Positions 1 to 4,550 of a DNA stretch of 9,224 nt are shown one piece after another (within the stretch, counting starts at the first letter, position 1; every line of letters starts with the position of its first letter). The notes beneath the pieces are model-generated. The model was not told the DNA's origin, ran no database searches, and saw only the letters and a program-made list of their open reading frames with translations. Source of the stretch: Legionellaceae bacterium (lineage in GTDB: Bacteria; Pseudomonadota; Gammaproteobacteria; Legionellales; Legionellaceae); NCBI GenBank assembly GCA_947505025.1, contig CANNIJ010000065.1:1-9224 (forward strand), read 5' to 3'. A program made the position numbers and the translations under genes.

Positions 1-402
1 GCCAAAAGTTGGTGCGATGTTTTTAACTGTACGAATAAAATCTTCTGGAATCGGTGCATCTATTTCAATATCAAACACATCTATATCAGCAAAGCGCTTG
101 AATAATATAGCCTTACCTTCCATAACGGGCTTACTCGCCAAAGCACCAACATCTCCCAGCCCTAACACTGCCGTTCCATTGGAGATCACCGCCACCAAAT
201 TACCTTTAGCGGTATATCGATAGACATCATCAGCGCATGCTGCAATGGCTCGAACAGGCTCAGCGACCCCTGGACTATATGCCAAAGCCAAATCATCAGG
301 AGATTCGGTTGGTTTGGTTAAATAAATCCCCAATTTACCGGGCACAGGAAACTCATGATAATCCAGCGCACGTTGCTTTAATTGCGCATCACGGTCGGTC
401 AT
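1..402 (-). CDS. maeB: NADP-dependent malic enzyme, N-terminal part (cut by left edge)
   Basis: This is the first 134 residues of a MaeB-type malic enzyme, which oxidatively decarboxylates malate to pyruvate in the cytoplasm and yields NADPH. I translated it from the minus strand. It shows ALDYHEFPVPGK at residues 12-23, LALAYSPGVAEP at 38-49, NLVAVISNGTAVLGLGDVGA at 68-87 and KPVMEGKAILFKRFA at 91-105. All of these closely match the opening of bacterial MaeB as I know it. The nucleotide-binding core and any phosphotransacetylase-like C-terminal domain lie outside the window. The ATG at 402 gives the usual N-terminus but has only a weak ribosome-binding site. An in-frame GTG at 462 would add 20 residues and has AAGGA 10 nt upstream, so the start is uncertain. 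The gene follows rpmE on the same strand after a gap of about 235 bp. Confidence 0.93.
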   Translation of the reverse strand, partial: MTDRDAQLKQRALDYHEFPVPGKLGIYLTKPTESPDDLALAYSPGVAEPVRAIAACADDVYRYTAKGNLVAVISNGTAVLGLGDVGALASKPVMEGKAILFKRFADIDVFDIEIDAPIPEDFIRTVKNIAPTFG

Positions 403-472
403 AGATATGTTTGACTCTAATCCGGAATGCGTTCTTTTTTTGTCTAATATAGTATCGTTCACTGTCGCTGAT

Positions 473-477
473 TCCTT
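473..477 (-). promoter_or_regulatory. Possible Shine-Dalgarno for an upstream GTG start of maeB
   Basis: AAGGA on the minus strand lies 10 nt before an in-frame GTG at 462. The frame from that GTG to the conventional ATG at 402 is open and encodes 20 residues beginning VNDTILDKKR. The site is stronger than anything just before the ATG, so it bears on which start is used. A 10-nt spacing is on the long side. Confidence 0.35.
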
Positions 478-516
478 GTTAAAAATAGGCCAATGGATAA
501 CGGCACTAAGCACGGC

Positions 517-551
517 CAAAGTATTGAAATCTTTGATTCATACAAAGTATT
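517..551. repeat. Two direct copies of CAAAGTATT in the maeB upstream region
   Basis: CAAAGTATT occurs at 517-525 and again at 543-551, 26 bp apart start to start, with CTTTG between them at 531-535. On the minus strand the first CTTTG also faces CAAAG, forming a short hairpin. A poor sigma70-like pair (TTGATA at 562-567 and TATGAA at 537-542, 19-bp spacer) overlaps this area. The rest of the interval 463-638 is AT-rich and holds no gene that I can support. The repeats could be an operator or chance. Confidence 0.3.
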
Positions 552-638
552 CACAGGCCATTATCAATGACCTGTATATTAAATGGTGAAATTTTGAATA
601 TTAAAATACGCAACGTCTGGCCGCAGGAACCTGTGGCT

Positions 639-875
639 TTATACGCTAGCGTTGGGTTGATCTTGTGTTGTTTGACGTGCTTTGTATCGGTCACGGAACT
701 TCTGCACTCGCCCGCCAGTATCAATTAGTTTTTGTTTGCCGGTGTAAAAAGGATGGCATTGTGCACACACCTCAATAGTTAAGTCACGGCATAGTGTAGA
801 ACCGGTGCTAAATACATGCCCACAACTGCAAGTAACATTGATTGCTGCATAGGCTGGATGAATTTCAGGTTTCAT
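639..875 (-). CDS. rpmE: 50S ribosomal protein L31
   Basis: This 78-residue protein is ribosomal protein L31, which sits on the large subunit and contributes to the intersubunit bridge. Recognisable motifs are the MKPEIHP start, CSCG at residues 16-19, EVCAQCHPFYTGKQ at 35-48 and the GGRVQKFRDRY block at 54-64. The four cysteines C16, C18, C37 and C40 form the zinc-binding set, so this is the C+ form. No C-minus paralogue is visible here. The tail of about ten residues after the conserved core (QTTQDQPNASV) is slightly long compared with E. coli. The ATG is preceded by an AGAGAG Shine-Dalgarno about 7 nt upstream. The gene lies 79 bp downstream of the exonuclease gene on the same strand. I see no convincing promoter in that gap and no convincing terminator after the stop. 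Confidence 0.96.
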   Translation of the reverse strand: MKPEIHPAYAAINVTCSCGHVFSTGSTLCRDLTIEVCAQCHPFYTGKQKLIDTGGRVQKFRDRYKARQTTQDQPNASV

Positions 876-954
876 AGTACGGCTCTCTAGAATGGTTATG
901 TAACAACGATCTTCTTAAAATAAGCCAAGACAATATCAGAAAGACGAGCGAGCG

Positions 955-1725
955 TCAAACATTCAGCGTCATCCAGATCGGAGCATGGTCACTAGGACGT
1001 TCCCAGCAGCGTGGCTCCAGATCAATATCACTGGCTATTACCTGGTTATGCAGCGCATTGCTGATCAGTATGTGATCAATGCGCGCCCCTTGATTACGTT
1101 TAAAGCTTGCGGCACGGTAATCCCACCAGCTGTATCGTTGCAATTCAGGATTTAATAATCTAAACCCATCAGCCAAGCCAATCGATAAAAGTTCAGCAAA
1201 TGCATTACGTTCACACTGGCTAATTAAAATACCACCCTGCATTGCAGTTGATGAGTATACATCGAAGTCTAGTGGTGCAATATTAAAATCACCCATAACT
1301 ACTACCTTAGTGTAACTAGATAACTGCTCTTTAATATAGTTAGTGACGTGTTTCAACCAATCTAATTTATAAATATACTTGTCTGATCCAACCTCAGATC
1401 CATTCGGCACATATAGATTGATAACACGTATCCCGTGAATTGTAACTGCGAGAATTCTACGTTGTGGATCGATAAAACCCGGCAGATCAGTTGCAATGTC
1501 TGAGATGGCAGCACGACTGATAATCGCCACCCCGTTATATGTTTTTTGACCAGAAAAAACAACATTTAGCCCCAGATCCTTGAAAGTTTTCTCGGGGAAA
1601 TCTGGGTCGTTGAGTTTTGTTTCTTGTAATGCCAGCAGATCAATTTCAGAAGTACTCATCCATTGCAAAACATGCGGCAAACGAACTTTAAGTGAATTAA
1701 CATTCCAACTGGCAATTTTTAACAA
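955..1725 (-). CDS. xthA: Exodeoxyribonuclease III-family AP endonuclease (TTG start)
   Basis: This 256-residue protein belongs to the exonuclease III/AP endonuclease family. These Mg-dependent nucleases cut at abasic sites and degrade 3' ends during base excision repair. The family signatures are present in order: SWNVNSL at residues 6-12 (N8), LQETKL at 33-38 with metal ligand E35, NGVAIISR at 64-71, INLYVPNG at 102-109 with Y105, GDFNIAP at 145-151 with D146 and N148, RIDHILIS at 215-222 and PSDHAPIW at 244-251 with D246 and H247. All expected catalytic residues are retained, so it should be active. The start is a TTG at 1725, giving MLKIASWNVN, the normal family N-terminus. No ATG or GTG is suitably placed. 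The TTG overlaps the end of the oxidoreductase gene by 7 bp, which suggests translational coupling. Confidence 0.95.
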   Translation of the reverse strand: MLKIASWNVNSLKVRLPHVLQWMSTSEIDLLALQETKLNDPDFPEKTFKDLGLNVVFSGQKTYNGVAIISRAAISDIATDLPGFIDPQRRILAVTIHGIRVINLYVPNGSEVGSDKYIYKLDWLKHVTNYIKEQLSSYTKVVVMGDFNIAPLDFDVYSSTAMQGGILISQCERNAFAELLSIGLADGFRLLNPELQRYSWWDYRAASFKRNQGARIDHILISNALHNQVIASDIDLEPRCWERPSDHAPIWMTLNV

Positions 1726-2363
1726 TTTTTTATTTCGCCTGGTTTGCCGTGATCATCGGCGTTGCTGCAAACAGCTACTTGTAGCGAGAGTTTAGCTATT
1801 CTCTCACCCATATGTTTAGCTAAAGTAGTTTCGTGCTGATTTAATGCTGTACCATGCGCGGGTCCATTTACATGTGTTGGGCCATATGGAGTGCCGCCGG
1901 TTTGAGTAAGGCTGAGTTCTGGATAAGCATACGGTAAACCCATGATGATCATTCCATGATGTAGTAAAGGGATCATCATGCTGGTTAAAGTGGTTTCTTG
2001 ACCACCATGTATGCTGGCAGAAGATGTAAACACACATGCTGGCTTATCTACCAGTGCGCCGGTTAACCATAGAGCGCTAGTTGAATCTAAAAAATATTTT
2101 AGTGGAGCTGCCATATTACCAAAACGGGTAGGGCTACCCAATGCCAATCCAGAGCAATCACGTAAATCATCGATTGTTACAAACGGCGCGCCAGTATCTG
2201 GAAATTTTTTATCGATAGCCTCGCATGTAGCTGAGACTTCAGGGACAGTACGTAAGCGTGCCTCAATGCCAGAAATACGTTCAATTCCATGTGCTATAGA
2301 TTGAGCTAAAGCGGCTACAGATCCTTCGCGGGAGTAATATAAAACTAAAACGTAAGGTGACAT
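1719..2363 (-). CDS. wrbA: WrbA-family NAD(P)H:quinone oxidoreductase (flavodoxin fold)
   Basis: This 214-residue flavodoxin-fold protein resembles WrbA, an FMN enzyme that reduces quinones by two electrons using NAD(P)H and so avoids semiquinone radicals. Supporting motifs are the phosphate-binding LVLYYSREGSVAALA at residues 6-20, GSPTRFGNMAAPLKYFLD at 76-93, SSASIHGGQETTLTSMM at 114-130, HHGMIIMGLPY at 135-145 and GGTPYGP at 156-162. The length is slightly above the roughly 200 residues typical of WrbA, owing to a short C-terminal tail. The ATG lies just 16 bp after the rnpB 3' end, with a weak GGA ribosome-binding site 8 nt upstream. Its stop overlaps the TTG start of the exonuclease gene. 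It probably depends on the rnpB promoter. Another quinone-reductase subfamily is possible, but the family assignment is firm. Confidence 0.92.
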   Translation of the reverse strand: MSPYVLVLYYSREGSVAALAQSIAHGIERISGIEARLRTVPEVSATCEAIDKKFPDTGAPFVTIDDLRDCSGLALGSPTRFGNMAAPLKYFLDSTSALWLTGALVDKPACVFTSSASIHGGQETTLTSMMIPLLHHGMIIMGLPYAYPELSLTQTGGTPYGPTHVNGPAHGTALNQHETTLAKHMGERIAKLSLQVAVCSNADDHGKPGEIKNC

Positions 2364-2379
2364 TATTATATTCCATATA

Positions 2380-2757
2380 GGTTAAGTCAGCCGATAAGCC
2401 GGGTTCTGTCGTGAACAATCATTCATCTGGGACAAACGTCACCGTTTGCCTCAAGCAACCTACCCAAATCCCGCACGGGCCGTGCGTTATGACAGCAGTC
2501 AAACGGATTTCTATTTGGTCTTGCTCCAAGCGGGGTTTTCCCTGCCACGTTTGTTACCAAACGTGCGGTGCGCTCTTACCGCACCATTTCACCCTTACCA
2601 GGTAAAACTAAATTACTTGGCGGTTTATTTTCTGTGGCACTTTCCGTAGACTCACGCCTCCCAGGAGTTACCTGGCACTTCGCCCTGCGGAGCCCGGACT
2701 TTCCTCTCTGAGTAAAGAGATATCTTTACTCAGAGCGATTGTCTAGCCAACTTAACC
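2380..2757 (-). ncRNA. rnpB: RNase P RNA, bacterial type A
   Basis: This is the catalytic RNA of ribonuclease P, which with the RnpA protein matures tRNA 5' ends. On the minus strand it reads into GAGGAAAGTCCGGGCTCC and ends near GACAGAACCCGGCTTATCGG, the two halves of the conserved P4 region. Between them are GGTGCGGTAAGAGCGCACCG, GGAGCAAGACCAAATAG and GGGTAGGTTGCTTGAG. The GGGTAGG at 2459-2465 keeps the L15 GGU that pairs with tRNA CCA. P1 is long: GGTTAAGTTGGC at the 5' end pairs, with wobbles, to the 3' end. P3 is a perfect 12-bp hairpin (CTCTGAGTAAAG arm). The P6/P17 pairing (GGGC with GCCC) is kept. An additional helix at 2485-2505 sits between P16 and P17. I set the ends from P1 and the promoter spacing; they may be off by a few bases. 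No terminator follows the 3' end. Confidence 0.97.
2485..2505 (-). other. Extra stem-loop inserted in the P16/P17 arm of RNase P RNA
   Basis: The 21 nt read CGTTTGACTGCTGTCATAACG can fold into an 8-bp stem with one bulged U and a TGCT loop. It is flanked by P16 (AAATCC at 2510-2505, GGATTT at 2471-2466) and by the P17 hairpin arm GCACG/CGTGC. In the E. coli RNA, recalled from memory, only a few nucleotides separate P16 from P17. This looks like a lineage-specific added helix. Confidence 0.6.
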
Positions 2758-2763
2758 TTGATC

Positions 2764-2792
2764 ATAATATCATTAGTATTAATTTGCGTAAA
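2764..2792 (-). promoter_or_regulatory. Sigma70 promoter of rnpB (extended -10)
   Basis: On the minus strand TTTACG (2792-2787) and TATTAT (2769-2764) are separated by exactly 17 bp. TGA directly precedes the -10, forming an extended -10 element. A start about 7 nt downstream falls at 2757-2758, where the RNase P RNA P1 helix begins. The -35 starts only 5 bp after the fis stop codon, so rnpB has its own promoter squeezed into the 40 bp behind fis. Confidence 0.8.
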
Positions 2793-2802
2793 GATTTTTA
2801 CG
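2787..2802. repeat. Inverted repeat across the fis stop codon and the rnpB -35
   Basis: CGTAAA and TTTACG form a perfect 6-bp inverted repeat around a 4-base centre. It covers the fis TAA (2800-2798) and the whole rnpB -35. On the minus strand no U-tract follows, so it is not a standard terminator. It could be a small mRNA 3' hairpin, a protein site at the -35, or chance. Confidence 0.4.
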
Positions 2803-3082
2803 AACGTGTACCAATGAACTCATCATCAAAGTAACGTTTTAGTTTTGTACGTAATGTTCCACGACTTACGCCCAAGACTCGTGCTGCCTTAGACTGATTA
2901 TAACGTGTCAGTTCCATAACAGTACGAAAAAGAGGCGCTTCAATATCTTCAATGATTAGTTGGTACAAATTTAACGCCACGCTTTTGTTACCTACTGCAC
3001 CTAAATGCAATTTCACTGCCTGTGAAACATGTCCTGAGAGCGTAGCTGTTTGTTGTTGAATATCTTGTAAAGTCATACTCAT
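2798..3082 (-). CDS. fis: Fis-family nucleoid-associated DNA-binding protein
   Basis: This 94-residue protein is of the Fis family. These small homodimeric nucleoid proteins bend DNA and regulate many promoters, including those for stable RNA. The C-terminal helix-turn-helix is clear: ELTRYNQSKAARVLGVSRG at residues 57-75 followed by TLRTKLKRY at 76-84, closely matching the Fis DNA-recognition region. Upstream, LYQLIIEDIEAPLFRTVM (39-56) matches the dimerisation helix. About ten residues (FDDEFIGTRS) extend past the usual end of the recognition helix. The ATG at 3082 has GGAG 7 nt upstream. In many gammaproteobacteria fis follows dusB. Here it stands alone with its own promoter, behind an Fe-S assembly gene. 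The gene is followed immediately by the rnpB promoter. Confidence 0.93.
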   Translation of the reverse strand: MSMTLQDIQQQTATLSGHVSQAVKLHLGAVGNKSVALNLYQLIIEDIEAPLFRTVMELTRYNQSKAARVLGVSRGTLRTKLKRYFDDEFIGTRS

Positions 3083-3166
3083 GTGATTTCTCCAAATCTT
3101 TTAACATTATTTATATAACACGGGTTCAACAGCAAAGAGCCGTATGGTTCGAGCACCTTGAGGCAT

Positions 3167-3195
3167 ATAGTATCATATAATTCAAAGAGTGTGAA
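3167..3195 (-). promoter_or_regulatory. Sigma70 promoter of fis (extended -10)
   Basis: TTCACA (3195-3190) and TACTAT (3172-3167) lie 17 bp apart on the minus strand, each one base from consensus. TGA precedes the -10, forming an extended -10. The predicted start near 3160 gives a 5' leader of about 78 nt before the fis ATG. The bases after the -10 (ATGCCTC) are moderately GC-rich. The leader contains no structure I would name. Confidence 0.8.
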
Positions 3196-3204
3196 CATTG
3201 TTTT

Positions 3205-3223
3205 ATAGATATTCATTATCTAT
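3205..3223. repeat. Inverted repeat across the Fe-S gene stop codon
   Basis: ATAGATA and TATCTAT form a perfect 7-bp inverted repeat around TTCAT. It covers the stop codon of the IscA/SufA-type gene at 3222-3220 and lies just upstream of the fis -35. On the minus strand it is followed by AAAACA, so it lacks the U-tract of an intrinsic terminator. The stem is all weak pairs apart from one G-C. Confidence 0.4.
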
Positions 3224-3579
3224 TCTACAGTGAAGCTTTCTCCACAACCACATTGACCGGTTTGATTAGGGTTTTCAAAGACAAATTTATGATTAATCCC
3301 TTGCTTCACATAATCAATTTTTAATCCAGCAATATACTGATAACTTTCTGGATCAATACATAGGAATGCTGTTTTGCTTAATTCTATGCGATGATCTTGA
3401 ACTTGCGCAAAATTTACATAATCAATCACATATGCCAGTCCACTGCAGCCAGTTTTTTTTATTGATAGTTTAATTCCACAATGTTCCGGTTGTTGAGCTA
3501 GAGATGTGAGCATACGTGTGACAGCAGCTGGTGATAAGCTGATGTCTGGTTCCGGGTTCATTGTTTGATTTGTGCTCAT
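3220..3579 (-). CDS. IscA/SufA-type (HesB family) iron-sulfur cluster assembly protein
   Basis: This A-type carrier family binds Fe or Fe-S clusters and passes them to target enzymes in the cytoplasm. From the ATG at 3579 it is 119 residues long. The three cluster-binding cysteines are present: C45 in KKTGCSGLAYVID (41-53), and C110 and C112 in CGCGESF (110-116), spaced as in E. coli IscA and SufA. The frame is open up to an ATG at 3666, but I reject that start. It has no ribosome-binding site, its 29 extra residues are not typical of the family, and a strong promoter (-10 at 3611-3616) lies inside that extension. The ATG at 3579 has GGA 8 nt upstream. CGCGESF argues against ErpA. IscA versus SufA cannot be decided, as no isc or suf partner genes are nearby. 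Confidence 0.93.
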   Translation of the reverse strand: MSTNQTMNPEPDISLSPAAVTRMLTSLAQQPEHCGIKLSIKKTGCSGLAYVIDYVNFAQVQDHRIELSKTAFLCIDPESYQYIAGLKIDYVKQGINHKFVFENPNQTGQCGCGESFTVE

Positions 3580-3610
3580 TAAAGGCTTCCAAAGGGATGA
3601 TTTAGGTATT

Positions 3611-3639
3611 ATTTTATACACTTTAATTTGTTTCGTCAA
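3611..3639 (-). promoter_or_regulatory. Sigma70 promoter of the Fe-S assembly gene
   Basis: TTGACG (3639-3634) and TAAAAT (3616-3611) lie 17 bp apart on the minus strand, each one mismatch from consensus. A T-rich run sits just upstream of the -35 and could act as an UP-like element. The start near 3604 leaves a leader of about 24 nt before the ATG at 3579, which fits that start and excludes the longer reading frame for this transcript. I found no equally good promoter facing the other way for bamD in 3640-3762. Confidence 0.82.
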
Positions 3640-3762
3640 AGGATTAAAAAAAAGCTGTATCTTCATCGACGAGCCGGATACACTTCCATGCTTGCAGCGC
3701 CAATTTTAGTCCGGTGGGGTGTATGCAAAAAATGTAAAAACGTACAGGATGGATAAAGTTTC

Positions 3763-4548
3763 ATGAACATATGCAAGTTAGCATTAATTTTGGTTGTATT
3801 TTCCGGGCTTACAGGGTGTAAGCATAGTTGGTGGAAGGCCGAGGATGAGCAGCATCCTTTTCAGGGTATTCCAGCCAAGCAACTATATACTGAAGCCCGA
3901 GCACAATTAGCCAAAAAAGAGTACAGCAGCGCCATTAAAAGGCTTGAGGCTTTAGACACACTGTATCCATTTAATGATTATGCCGAGCCGGCTGAATTAG
4001 ATTTGATTTATGCTTATTATAAAAAAGAAGATTATGCATTAGCTGCAGCAACGGCTGATCGTTGTATACATTTGTATCCGCGGGCTAAAAATATTGATTA
4101 TGCATATTATATGAAAGGATTGGCACATTTTCAGCAGCCGCGTGGTGCATTAGCCAATATGTTTCCTATGGATGATTCTTGGAGGGATCCAGGTACGCAG
4201 TCGCAGGCTTACTCAGATTTCGCTACATTTATTCAAAAATTTCCAGAAAGTAAGTATCGCGCTAATGCAGCACAACGTATGATTTACCTGCGAAATATGT
4301 TTGCGCAGCATGAGTTAGATGTTGCTTCATATTATTTTGAACGCAAAATGTATGTTGCTGCCGTAGAGCGCGCAGGTTTTTTGATCAAAACGTACCCTCA
4401 GGCACCGAGTACTGAAGCTGCTTTGTCCATTATTTATTGGGGTAATTTAGCTTTGGGTTTTGTTTCTACCGCGCAGGATGCGTTAACGGTTTATCTTGCC
4501 ACTTATCATCATAATCCAAAGGAGAATGTGGCTGTTCAGGAGGTATAA
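3763..4548 (+). CDS. bamD: Outer-membrane assembly lipoprotein BamD (ComL)
   Basis: This 261-residue protein is BamD, the essential lipoprotein of the BAM complex that works with BamA to insert beta-barrel proteins into the outer membrane. Residues 1-18 form a lipoprotein signal peptide with a lipobox LTGC, and C19 is the expected acylated cysteine. The TPR-type body includes QLYTEARAQLAKKEYSSAI (40-58), LYPFNDYAEPAELDLIYAYY (67-86), YPRAKNIDYAYYMKGL (104-119), DPGTQSQAYSDFATFIQKFP (143-162) and the later helical repeats. These match E. coli BamD closely as I recall it. It is slightly longer than the E. coli protein (245). A GGAT element lies 8-9 nt before the ATG. The gene heads a plus-strand trio. 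Its last codons contain the Shine-Dalgarno of the next gene. Confidence 0.96.
   Translation: MNICKLALILVVFSGLTGCKHSWWKAEDEQHPFQGIPAKQLYTEARAQLAKKEYSSAIKRLEALDTLYPFNDYAEPAELDLIYAYYKKEDYALAAATADRCIHLYPRAKNIDYAYYMKGLAHFQQPRGALANMFPMDDSWRDPGTQSQAYSDFATFIQKFPESKYRANAAQRMIYLRNMFAQHELDVASYYFERKMYVAAVERAGFLIKTYPQAPSTEAALSIIYWGNLALGFVSTAQDALTVYLATYHHNPKENVAVQEV
4538..4544 (+). promoter_or_regulatory. Shine-Dalgarno for the GTG start of the flavoprotein gene
   Basis: AGGAGGT sits inside the last codons of bamD, with its AGGAGG core 7 nt before the GTG at 4551. It is a near-perfect anti-16S match and decides the GTG start. Translation of the flavoprotein is therefore likely to be coupled to bamD. Confidence 0.85.
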
Positions 4549-4550
4549 TC

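Noticed and set aside
619..638. Hairpin GGCCGCAG/CTGTGGCT just after the rpmE stop as an intrinsic terminator.
   Set aside because: On the rpmE strand the stem contains an A-C mismatch and no T-run follows. On the plus strand no gene ends here.
876..954. Promoter or L31 autoregulatory leader in the gap before rpmE.
   Set aside because: The best -35/-10 pair (TTGGCT and TGTTAC) is poor, and I cannot recognise a conserved L31 leader fold in 79 bp.
2011..2304. A 97-codon plus-strand frame opposite wrbA.
   Set aside because: It is the antisense of a well-conserved flavodoxin-family gene, with no recognisable protein features.
2459..2538. Possible loss of the tRNA-CCA-binding GGU motif in RNase P RNA (a GGGAAAACC loop appears where GGTAAAC stands in E. 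coli).
   Set aside because: Counting along the E. coli RNA shows that its functional GGU (292-294) lies in GGGTAGG, further 3'. That motif is intact here at 2459-2465.
2411..2649. Short open frames on the plus strand across 2411-2649.
   Set aside because: They lie wholly antisense to the structured RNase P RNA and have no ribosome-binding site or familiar protein motifs.
3640..3762. Promoter for bamD in the divergent region.
   Set aside because: TATGCA and TGTAAA candidates lack a -35 at an acceptable distance. A promoter must exist, but I cannot place it.
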